Shown here: positions 1-5,923 of the stretch, piece by piece
Numbering within the stretch: the first letter of the stretch is position 1
Layout: each line of letters starts with the position of its first letter
DNA from: Chamaesiphon sp.
Lineage (GTDB): Bacteria; Cyanobacteriota; Cyanobacteriia; Cyanobacteriales; Chamaesiphonaceae
Direction of reading: 5' to 3'
DNA: 5,991 nt
Assembly (NCBI GenBank): GCA_026785875.1
Contig: JAJAZF010000252.1
Span: forward strand, 1 to 5,991
Program-made: the position numbers and the translations under genes
Notes under the pieces: model-generated
What the model saw: only the letters and a program-made list of their open reading frames with translations
What the model was told of the DNA's origin: nothing
The model's database searches: none

Positions 1-64
1 GATACTACTCTAGTTGTAAATATAGCAGAATAAAGAATCTGGTATTGACTTGGAGTGCGATCGA

Positions 65-847
65 TTGACTAATTCAGATCCAATTTGGCGACTAATCCCA
101 CCGATCGAGACTACCGGACAGATCCAAATGTCGATCGATCGGTGGTTATTACAACAACATATTTTAGGACAAATACCGCCGACTTTACGCTTTTATACTT
201 GGTCGAATCCGACGATCTCGCTAGGTTATCACCAACGCCACTATCCCGAACATTGGCAATCTCTAGTATGGCACGATTCTCCAAAGGAGAGGCTACGCCA
301 ACGCCCTGTAGATATCGTCAAACGTCCCACTGGCGGACGCGGTGTATTGCATCAAGGCGATCTAACTTATGCCCTCATCGGATCTGGATTTGTAGGTAAA
401 AGGGTAGAAGTATATCAACAGATTTGTCAGTTTCTCATTGATGGTTGGCGATCGCTCGGTGTCGATCTACAATACGGTACGGCAGGAACGGGTTATGTTC
501 ACAATCCCAATTGTTTTGGTACGGCAACAAGTGCAGATCTAGTTTGTGCGGATGGTTATAAACTCATCGGTAGTGCCCAATTAATTAAATCTGGTGCAAT
601 CTTACAACATGGATCGATGCGGATCGATCCAGATTTGGATTTATTTAAAAAAGTATTTGGCGAATCGATCTATCTACCACCTGTGGCTATTCTACAGTTA
701 ACTGTTCCTCAGATTATCGATACACTTACTCAAGCCGCTCAACAACATTTTCAGGTAAAATTTGAGATTGAGCCTTTATCAGATACTGAATGGTTGCAGA
801 TTAAAGAAGAATTGAAACTGTTCCTTTCAAAATTAGATATATATTAG
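65..847 (+). CDS. Lipoate/biotin protein ligase family protein (BPL/LplA/LipB fold)
   Basis: Members of this family attach lipoate, octanoate or biotin to a lysine of carrier domains (pyruvate dehydrogenase E2, GcvH, biotin carboxyl carrier protein) in the cytoplasm; which substrate this one uses cannot be read from sequence. Counting from TTG 65 (260 aa), the signature RPTGGRGVLH is at about residues 87-96, followed by GDLTY. NPNCF is near 147-151, and the presumed nucleotide/acyl-binding lysine lies in DGYKLIGSAQ near residue 166. TTG 65 is preferred because GGAG at 52-55 sits 9 bases upstream and the protein then begins shortly before WRLIP, where I recall cyanobacterial relatives beginning. 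TTG 50 in the same frame would add five residues; ATG 128 would remove the WRLIP segment. An in-frame stop at 23-25 bounds the frame. Residues about 72-81 look like an insertion encoded by a dispersed repeat. The gene ends 55 bases before nth on the same strand. Family call is firm, exact function is not. Confidence 0.86.
   Translation: MTNSDPIWRLIPPIETTGQIQMSIDRWLLQQHILGQIPPTLRFYTWSNPTISLGYHQRHYPEHWQSLVWHDSPKERLRQRPVDIVKRPTGGRGVLHQGDLTYALIGSGFVGKRVEVYQQICQFLIDGWRSLGVDLQYGTAGTGYVHNPNCFGTATSADLVCADGYKLIGSAQLIKSGAILQHGSMRIDPDLDLFKKVFGESIYLPPVAILQLTVPQIIDTLTQAAQQHFQVKFEIEPLSDTEWLQIKEELKLFLSKLDIY
278..305 (+). repeat. Putative small dispersed repeat inserted in frame in the ligase gene
   Basis: This 28-base stretch opens with a perfect small inverted repeat, TCTCC-AAA-GGAGA (278-290), and continues with GGCTACGCCAACGCC (291-305). 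I recognise it as resembling the small dispersed repeats scattered through Nostoc-type cyanobacterial genomes, including inside genes; that is from memory, not a search. Read in the gene's frame it encodes SPKERLRQR, a charged stretch between the WHD strand and the conserved VDIVKRPTGGR block, where relatives as I recall them have only a short turn. It keeps the frame open with no stop. Only this copy is visible in the window. Confidence 0.6.
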
Positions 848-902
848 CATGGCGGTGGTTATTATCGCTCCGTCATCTACGTCAAACAACTAAAACTACA
901 GC

Positions 903-1553
903 ATGAGTATCGATCGCAAGTGGACATCTAAGAAAAAACGAGCATTGGAAGTATTGCTCAGACTAAAACGACTGTATCCAGATGCCACTTGTAGTTTAGA
1001 TTATACAACACCCGTTCAATTATTAGTCGCCACTATTCTCTCAGCTCAGTGTACCGACGAGCGGGTGAACAAAGTTACGCCAGCATTATTCGCGAGATTT
1101 CCCGATGCGCGCGCGATGGCGTATGCAGATATTCTAGATATTGAAGAATTAGTGCGATCGACTGGATTTTATCATAATAAAGCTAAAAATATTCAAGGTG
1201 CTTGTCGCAAAATCGTTGAAGAATTTAATGATGAAGTTCCCCAACTGATGGAACAATTACTGACATTACCAGGAGTCGCAAGGAAGACCGCAAATGTGGT
1301 TTCGGCTCATGCTTTTGGCAATATTCAAGGTGTCACCGTTGATACCCATGTTAAACGATTGACCAATTTAATCGGTCTAACCAAGCATCAAGATCCAATT
1401 AAAATTGAGCAAGATTTAATGAAGCTGTTACCTAAAGCTGATTGGGAAAACTTTTCGATTATGACCATCTATCATGGTAGAGCTATCTGTAATGCGAGAA
1501 AGCCTAATTGTCCCGATTGTGAATTAGCGGAACTATGTCCGTCAGCCAATTGA
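903..1553 (+). CDS. nth: Endonuclease III, base-excision repair DNA glycosylase/AP lyase
   Basis: The enzyme removes oxidised pyrimidines from DNA and cleaves the resulting abasic site, acting in base excision repair. The 216-residue length is normal for the family. The helix-hairpin-helix is at 122-133 (LPGVARKTANVV), with the catalytic lysine K128 equivalent to E. coli K120. The catalytic aspartate is D147 in VDTHVKR, equivalent to D138. The C-terminus carries the complete [4Fe-4S] ligand set C196-X6-C203-X2-C206-X5-C212. LSAQCTDERVN near 47-57 is the usual N-terminal helix signature. ATG 903 is the only sensible start; no Shine-Dalgarno sequence is visible upstream. The stop codon lies in an exact tandem pair of CAATTGA (1547-1560). 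The 55-base gap after the ligase gene shows no obvious promoter or terminator, so co-transcription is possible but unproven. Confidence 0.97.
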   Translation: MSIDRKWTSKKKRALEVLLRLKRLYPDATCSLDYTTPVQLLVATILSAQCTDERVNKVTPALFARFPDARAMAYADILDIEELVRSTGFYHNKAKNIQGACRKIVEEFNDEVPQLMEQLLTLPGVARKTANVVSAHAFGNIQGVTVDTHVKRLTNLIGLTKHQDPIKIEQDLMKLLPKADWENFSIMTIYHGRAICNARKPNCPDCELAELCPSAN

Positions 1554-1636
1554 CAATTGAGACGGTGATGCTCGATCGAGTCAAATGCAAAAAACGGATT
1601 GTGTTGATGTAAATATAGCAATAAAATTCAAAAACT

Positions 1637-1679
1637 GTAACAAGAAATACTAATTGCTACCTAGCATTTCTAGTACCTT
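1637..1679 (+). promoter_or_regulatory. NtcA-activated promoter of nrtP
   Basis: The NtcA consensus GTA-N8-TAC is matched exactly at 1637-1650 (GTAACAAGAAATAC). A -10 element of the form TA-N3-T, TACCTT, is at 1674-1679. The 23-base gap between them falls in the 20-24 range known for class II NtcA-activated cyanobacterial promoters, where the NtcA site replaces the -35 box. Transcription would start near 1685-1687, giving nrtP a leader of roughly 77 bases from ATG 1763. NtcA, the global nitrogen regulator responding to 2-oxoglutarate, would therefore switch the permease on when ammonium is scarce. No separate site for the LysR-type regulator NtcB was identified. Confidence 0.85.
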
Positions 1680-1695
1680 GAACGTGCGGAAAATC

Positions 1696-1728
1696 GATCG
1701 TCAGTGGGCTGCAACGGCCTAGTCGATC
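1696..1728 (+). promoter_or_regulatory. Possible hairpin in the nrtP leader
   Basis: GATCG (1696-1700) can pair with CGATC (1724-1728), and GGGC (1706-1709) with GCCT (1717-1720, one G-U pair), around a seven-base loop with a 5/3 internal loop between. It would lie just inside the predicted nrtP leader RNA. The outer stem uses the CGATCG motif that is abundant in this genome, so the structure may be chance. A role in mRNA stability or translation is only a guess. Confidence 0.25.
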
Positions 1729-1762
1729 TTTGCCGCTGTTGTCTTGTTATGGTTACAGCCTG

Positions 1763-3256
1763 ATGCTAAGTGGATTACTTTCGTTCAAAAATCAGTATCG
1801 AACCTTGCACCTGACATGGTTTGCTTTTTTTCTAACCTTCGTTTGCTGGTTCAATTTTACCCCCTTTGCTACTGTCATTGGCAAAGAGTTGAATTTTGAC
1901 GAGTCGCAGATCAAGACACTATTAATTTGCAACCTGGCAATTACGATTCCTGCTCGGATTGTTATCGGTGCCTTACTCGATAAGTATGGACCACGGATTA
2001 CCTATTCTATCCTACTGATTTTTGCGATCGTTCCCTGTATTGCTACGGCTTTAGCTCAAGATTTCACTCAAATGGTGATTGCTCGTCTACTGATGGGGAT
2101 TGTCGGTTCTGGCTTTGTCTTGGGAATTCGGATGGTATCTGAATGGTTTCCCGCTAAAGATATCGGTATCGCTCAAGGTATATATGGTGGTTGGGGTAAC
2201 TTTGGAGCTTTTGGTGCTGAATTTGCACTCCCCTTAATTGCTGGCGGAACTGCCTTTCTCGCTGGTGGTAGTACCAATTGGAGATTGACAATCGTACTGA
2301 CTGGCGTAATTGCAGCCATCTACGGTGTGATTTATTTTAATAGTGTCACTGATACACCACCAGGGAAAGAATACAAGCGTCCTAAAAAATATGGCGCGAT
2401 GGAAGTTACTAGTGCCAGAGATTTTTATGGCTTGCTAATTATGAACTTCGGGCTGATTTTTGCCCTCGGTTTACTAGCATGGCGGTTAGCTCAAAAGAAA
2501 TTGCACTTCCTCAATCCTGGACAAATGTATTTCATTTGGTTGTTGTTAGCTGGCTTGTATGCTTACCAAAGTTACCAAGCTTGGTTAGTCAATCGGGATG
2601 TTGTACTCGGTAGAAAGCAATTCGCACCAGCCGAGCGGTATGAATTTAGTCAAGTTGCGCTATTGCAATTTACCTACATCACCAACTTTGGTTCCGAACT
2701 CGCTGCTGTCTCGATGTTACCCGTCTTCTTTGAGAAAACATTTGGACTCGAGCACGCCGCCGCCGCGATGGTTGCGGCTACTTATCCATTCCTGAATCTA
2801 TTCTCTCGCCCTAGTGGTGGGTTTATCTCCGATAAATTTGGTTCTCGGAAATGGACGATGACGGTTGTAAGTGGGTTAATCGGAGTTGCCTATCTGGTAG
2901 CTCATCAAATCGATAAAACTTGGGCTTTACCCATTGCTGTTGCCGTGACGATGTTTTCCGCACTATTCGCTCAAGCAGGTTGTGGCGGTACCTTTGCAAT
3001 TGTGCCATTAATCAAAAAAGAAATTACCGGACAAGTCGCGGGTAATGTTGGTGCTTATGGTAACTTTGGTGGTGTCGTCTATCTGACAATTTTTAGTTTG
3101 ACTGACGCACCGACTCTATTTGCTGCGATGGGTATGGGTGCGCTGCTCTGTGCTTTCCTCTGTGCCTTCTTCCTCAAAGAACCCCAAAACTCTTTTGGGC
3201 TAGATAAATCTCAAACTATTGGAATCGGTACTAGTCCTACTGAAGAATTAGGTTAA
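1763..3256 (+). CDS. nrtP: Nitrate/nitrite permease, MFS superfamily, NNP family
   Basis: NrtP is the single-component inner-membrane transporter that brings nitrate and nitrite into the cell, the alternative to the NrtABCD ABC system. From ATG 1763 the protein has 497 residues. The MFS loop motif GALLDKYGPR is at 69-78. The two nitrate signatures are GGWGNFGAFG (about 142-151) and GNVGAYGNFGG (427-437). R65 in TM2 (PARIVIG) and R349 (RPSGGFISDKFG) match the anion-binding arginines of NarK/NrtA proteins. Between TM6 and TM7 there are two further hydrophobic stretches, about 222-241 and 256-270. ATG 1763 is chosen because MLSGLLSFKNQYRTLH resembles known cyanobacterial NrtP N-termini; an upstream in-frame TTG at 1730 would add 11 residues. 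No good Shine-Dalgarno sequence is seen; the start overlaps the stop of a four-codon frame (TGATG). An NtcA promoter lies upstream and narB follows after 211 bases. Confidence 0.95.
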   Translation: MLSGLLSFKNQYRTLHLTWFAFFLTFVCWFNFTPFATVIGKELNFDESQIKTLLICNLAITIPARIVIGALLDKYGPRITYSILLIFAIVPCIATALAQDFTQMVIARLLMGIVGSGFVLGIRMVSEWFPAKDIGIAQGIYGGWGNFGAFGAEFALPLIAGGTAFLAGGSTNWRLTIVLTGVIAAIYGVIYFNSVTDTPPGKEYKRPKKYGAMEVTSARDFYGLLIMNFGLIFALGLLAWRLAQKKLHFLNPGQMYFIWLLLAGLYAYQSYQAWLVNRDVVLGRKQFAPAERYEFSQVALLQFTYITNFGSELAAVSMLPVFFEKTFGLEHAAAAMVAATYPFLNLFSRPSGGFISDKFGSRKWTMTVVSGLIGVAYLVAHQIDKTWALPIAVAVTMFSALFAQAGCGGTFAIVPLIKKEITGQVAGNVGAYGNFGGVVYLTIFSLTDAPTLFAAMGMGALLCAFLCAFFLKEPQNSFGLDKSQTIGIGTSPTEELG

Positions 3257-3289
3257 TTGCTCAGTTTGCGGCATTATTAGCAACATTGC

Positions 3290-3332
3290 GAGGTTGGGTA
3301 GATCTTAATCTATCCAACCTCATCGTATTTTT
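3290..3332 (+). terminator. Rho-independent terminator-like hairpin after nrtP
   Basis: The arms 3290-3303 (GAGGTTGGGTAGAT) and 3308-3321 (ATCTATCCAACCTC) pair over 14 positions, 13 Watson-Crick plus one G-U, around the four-base loop CTTA. A run of five T residues follows at 3328-3332, six bases after the stem. This is a strong intrinsic-terminator candidate, although the gap before the T run is a little long. Placed 33 bases after the nrtP stop, it could end the nrtP transcript, partially attenuate read-through into narB, or protect the nrtP mRNA 3' end. Confidence 0.7.
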
Positions 3333-3352
3333 AGTATTCGCCAACACAGAAT

Positions 3353-3388
3353 ATCTGAACTAGAATCGGTATTTTTCAGATCTATACT
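3353..3388 (+). promoter_or_regulatory. Possible narB promoter with an overlapping inverted repeat
   Basis: A near-consensus -10 hexamer, TATACT, lies at 3383-3388. Directly before it, ATCTGAA (3353-3359) and TTCAGAT (3375-3381) form a perfect 7-base inverted repeat with a 15-base spacer, covering the -35 region where no TTGACA-like box is seen. No GTA-N8-TAC NtcA site was found in this spacer. This may be a regulator-dependent promoter serving narB independently of nrtP, with the repeat as operator; the call is inferential. Confidence 0.3.
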
Positions 3389-3405
3389 TATTTCTAGCAT
3401 CATCC

Positions 3406-3461
3406 TCACCCCTAATTCCCTGACCCCTGTCTTGATTCGCTATCCCCTATCCCATATCCCC
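3406..3461 (+). repeat. C-rich heptamer tandem repeat just upstream of narB
   Basis: Three tandem heptamers occupy 3441-3461: TATCCCC, TATCCCA, TATCCCC. Degenerate units of similar make-up precede them: TCACCCC (3406-3412), TAATTCCC (3413-3420) and TGACCCC (3421-3427). This resembles the short tandemly repeated repetitive heptamers known in filamentous cyanobacteria. The array ends six bases before narB ATG 3468, occupying the position of a ribosome-binding site; the complementary strand carries six G runs of three or four. Confidence 0.6.
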
Positions 3462-3467
3462 TCACTT

Positions 3468-5678
3468 ATGACTGAGACAACCAAAACACTTTGCCCCTAC
3501 TGTGGTGTCGGCTGTGGGTTGGAAGCTTCACCTCCCGCGCAGCCAGGTAAATCGGTTCATCGGGATAGCGGGGGCGTGCCGATTTGGAAAGTGATGGGCG
3601 ATAAGTCGCACCCATCCAGTCAGGGGATGGTGTGTGTGAAGGGCGCAACCATTAGCGAGTCTCTATACAAGGATCGCTTGCAATACCCCATGGTACGGGA
3701 TAGTTTAGACCAGCCATTTAAACGGGCTAGTTGGGATGAAGCCTATGGGCGGATTGTCAACCGGATTAAGACTGTCTTACATACCCAAGGTGCTGAGGGC
3801 ATCTGCATGTACGGTTCGGGACAATTTCAGACCGAAGATTACTACATTGCTCAAAAACTGCTCAAAGGCTGTTTGGGCACGAATAATTTTGATGCTAATT
3901 CTAGACTGTGCATGTCTTCGGCTGTATCTGGTTATATCCAGAGTTTTGGAGCCGATGGGCCACCGTGTTGTTATGATGACATCGAAAAGACTGATTTTGC
4001 TTTTCTCATCGGGACGAATACCGCCGAGTGTCACCCAATTTTATTCAATCGCCTCCGAAAGTATCATAAACAAAACGATCGCGTCAAGCTAGTCGTAGTA
4101 GATCCGCGTCGCACCGCTACCGCCGAAGCCGCAGATCTCCATCTGGCAATCACTCCAGGCACAGACATCGATTTATTAAATGGCATTGCCTATTTACTCC
4201 TGCGCGCGGGCAAAATAGACCAACAATTTGTCGAGTCTTGTACCAGTAACTTCGCCGCCTTTGTTGAGGTAATTCAACAGTATCCCCCTGACATAGTTGC
4301 CGCAAAATGTGGCATCGCCCAAGCAGATCTCGAAAAAACTGCCAAATGGTGGGGAGCCTCTAATAATGTCCTCTCCCTCTGGTCGATGGGTGTGAACCAA
4401 TCCAGTGAAGGTACCGCCAAAGTCCGGCACATTATCAACCTGCATCTGATGACGGGACAAATTGGTAGACCAGGTGCGGGGCCATTTTCACTCACCGGAC
4501 AACCCAATGCGATGGGCGGACGCGAAGCGGGCGGACTATCGCACATCCTCCCTGGTTATCGCCTCGTCAAAAACCCCACTCAACGCGCCGAAATCGAGCA
4601 ACTCTGGAATTTACCAGCGGGTAGAATCTCCCCGAATATGGGTAAAACTGCCTGGGAGATGATAACAGGCATGGAAACTAATTCGGTAGGCTTGCTGTGG
4701 ATCGTAGCCACCAATCCGGCGGTCAGTATGCCCGATATTAACCGCACCAAAGCTGCCTTATTGCGATCGCCTTTTACGATCCATCAGGATGCCTATTATC
4801 CGACCGAAACCGCTAAATACGCCCACGTCCTCCTCCCCGCCGCCCAATGGAGTGAAAAGACGGGTGTAATGACCAACTCCGAGCGGACAGTTACCCTCTG
4901 TCCTGCCTTTAGAAGTCCTCCAGGGGAAGCCAAAGCCGACTGGGAAGTATTTGCGGAAATCGGGCGGAGACTGGGCTTTGAAGACGAGTTTTGGTTTAAA
5001 AATAGTGCTGATGTCTACGCTGAATTTGCCCGACTCAGCGCGGGTCGTCCCTGCGATGTCACTGGATTGAGCCATCAATATCTCAAAGACAATGGCCCTA
5101 CCCAATGGCCGCACCCAACGGGTTGCAAAACCCAATACGGGAAAAGACTCTATACCGATCTCTCCTTCCATCACCCCGACAAACGCGCCAAATTTGCCGC
5201 CTGTCACTCCAAAGGACTCGCCGAGCCACCTAGCCCAGATTATCCATTTGTATTGACCACAGGGCGGTTATACGGTCACTGGCACACAATGACCCGTACC
5301 GGACGCATCCCCAAAATTCAACAGATGCACCCCGAACCCTTCGTCGAAATTCACCCCAAGGATGCAGCGAGATTGCAGATTGAAAACGGCGAAATGGTCG
5401 AAATTCGATCGCGTCGAGGTACGGGAAGATTCCCCGCACTAGTCACAGCCGCGATCGATCGTGGTACGGTATTCGTCCCGATGCACTGGGGGGAATTGTG
5501 GGCGAAAGATGCCGAGGCAAATCTGTTTACTCACGATGCGGCTTGTCCCGATTCATTGCAACCCGAACTCAAGGCGTGTGCGGTGCAATTGGTACCAGTT
5601 AAATCGATCGTGCCAGCCTCTTCAATCCCGTTTGGAGTGCCGAGTAAGGTGTCGAGCAAATTGGGAGTTTATGGGTGA
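3468..5678 (+). CDS. narB: Assimilatory ferredoxin-nitrate reductase
   Basis: NarB reduces nitrate to nitrite in the cytoplasm using electrons from reduced ferredoxin; it carries one [4Fe-4S] cluster and a bis-molybdopterin-guanine-dinucleotide molybdenum cofactor. From ATG 3468 it has 736 residues, normal for the family. The cluster ligands are C9, C12 and C16 (CPYCGVGC) and C56 (CVKG), with K58 the conserved lysine of electron transfer. C148 in NSRLCMSSAVSGY is the expected molybdenum ligand. TGQPNAMGGRE (about 343-353), TNPAVSMPD (about 416-424) and the C-terminal cofactor-binding domain from about 593, including TGRLYGHWHTMTRTGR (598-613), are all present. A serine/proline-rich tail of about 25 residues follows. 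The frame extends upstream to TTG 3432, but those 12 codons come from C-rich repeat DNA, and MTETTKTLCPYCG is the expected N-terminus. No Shine-Dalgarno sequence is visible. It would work with NrtP; nirA for the next step is not in the window. Confidence 0.97.
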   Translation: MTETTKTLCPYCGVGCGLEASPPAQPGKSVHRDSGGVPIWKVMGDKSHPSSQGMVCVKGATISESLYKDRLQYPMVRDSLDQPFKRASWDEAYGRIVNRIKTVLHTQGAEGICMYGSGQFQTEDYYIAQKLLKGCLGTNNFDANSRLCMSSAVSGYIQSFGADGPPCCYDDIEKTDFAFLIGTNTAECHPILFNRLRKYHKQNDRVKLVVVDPRRTATAEAADLHLAITPGTDIDLLNGIAYLLLRAGKIDQQFVESCTSNFAAFVEVIQQYPPDIVAAKCGIAQADLEKTAKWWGASNNVLSLWSMGVNQSSEGTAKVRHIINLHLMTGQIGRPGAGPFSLTGQPNAMGGREAGGLSHILPGYRLVKNPTQRAEIEQLWNLPAGRISPNMGKTAWEMITGMETNSVGLLWIVATNPAVSMPDINRTKAALLRSPFTIHQDAYYPTETAKYAHVLLPAAQWSEKTGVMTNSERTVTLCPAFRSPPGEAKADWEVFAEIGRRLGFEDEFWFKNSADVYAEFARLSAGRPCDVTGLSHQYLKDNGPTQWPHPTGCKTQYGKRLYTDLSFHHPDKRAKFAACHSKGLAEPPSPDYPFVLTTGRLYGHWHTMTRTGRIPKIQQMHPEPFVEIHPKDAARLQIENGEMVEIRSRRGTGRFPALVTAAIDRGTVFVPMHWGELWAKDAEANLFTHDAACPDSLQPELKACAVQLVPVKSIVPASSIPFGVPSKVSSKLGVYG

Positions 5679-5727
5679 TATTGTGTCTTACACCAAGATA
5701 TAGAAATTAGTACCAGCATAGATCTTC

Positions 5728-5788
5728 GGGTACCCACAAGGGGCACCCCTACACGATCGATCTGTAGGGGTGCCCTTTATGGGTACCC
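5728..5788. repeat. Long near-perfect inverted repeat (intergenic palindromic element)
   Basis: Arms of 26 bases at 5728-5753 and 5763-5788 match at 24 positions. The two exceptions are one G-U-type pair and one C/A mismatch. The nine-base loop is CGATCGATC. Each outer end is itself the palindrome GGGTACCC, so GGGTACCCACA also occurs as a direct repeat at 5728-5738 and 5781-5791. It resembles repeat families I recall between cyanobacterial genes (units with TGTAGGGG near the loop). It begins 49 bases after narB and lacks a T run, so it is not a standard terminator but could block 3' exonucleases on narB mRNA. Confidence 0.85.
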
Positions 5789-5851
5789 ACAGGTTGCGGC
5801 AATAATCAGAAATCTGCGTGGGTGTAGAATGTGAGTAGTAGCAACAGTATC

Positions 5852-5890
5852 CCTCTTCTGTCACTCTCCGAGAGGTAAAATAGAAGAAGG
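5852..5890 (+). promoter_or_regulatory. Nested hairpin before the partial downstream gene
   Basis: An inner stem CTCTC-C-GAGAG (5864-5874) lies within an outer stem where CCTCTTCT (5852-5859) can pair with AGAAGAAGG (5882-5890) with one bulged A. The structure ends 20 bases before the Shine-Dalgarno sequence of the next gene. If that gene is a transposase, a hairpin in its leader could limit translation from outside transcripts; this is inference. Confidence 0.25.
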
Positions 5891-5910
5891 AGGATGAAAA
5901 AGTCCCAAAC

Positions 5911-5916
5911 AGGAGG
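5911..5916 (+). promoter_or_regulatory. Strong Shine-Dalgarno sequence AGGAGG
   Basis: AGGAGG sits seven bases before ATG 5924 and fixes that codon as the start of the partial gene. It is notable because nth, nrtP and narB in the same window have no comparable site. Confidence 0.8.
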
Positions 5917-5923
5917 CGAGCAA

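Noticed and set aside
45..75. TTGACT at 45-50 and TAATTC at 70-75 as a promoter inside the ligase start region.
   Set aside because: The spacing of 19 is long, and it would remove the conserved WRLIP N-terminus; TTGACT also recurs at 65-70 as coding sequence.
1547..1560. Tandem CAATTGA CAATTGA spanning the nth stop codon.
   Set aside because: Two short copies only; likely a chance duplication, with no T run or stable stem to make a terminator.
1571..1580. Palindrome CTCGATCGAG after nth as a terminator.
   Set aside because: No loop, no following T run, and it is built on the CGATCG core that is common throughout this DNA.
15..1620. Exact 13-base repeat TGTAAATATAGCA at 15-27 and 1608-1620, both upstream of genes.
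   Set aside because: AT-rich, and one 13-base match is not far from expectation in 6 kb; no promoter spacing links the two sites to their genes.
2598..3008. Short open frames on both strands within nrtP.
   Set aside because: They fully overlap a well-supported transporter gene and have no family features.
3466..5439. Several open frames of 60-149 codons on the minus strand opposite narB.
   Set aside because: They are shadows of the narB coding frame, with no ribosome-binding sites or recognisable protein motifs.
5807..5824. CAGA-AA-TCTG at 5807-5816 and ACCCAC/GTGGGT pairing (5785-5790 with 5818-5823) as insertion-sequence ends.
   Set aside because: Too short to tell from chance, and the matching right end would lie outside the window.
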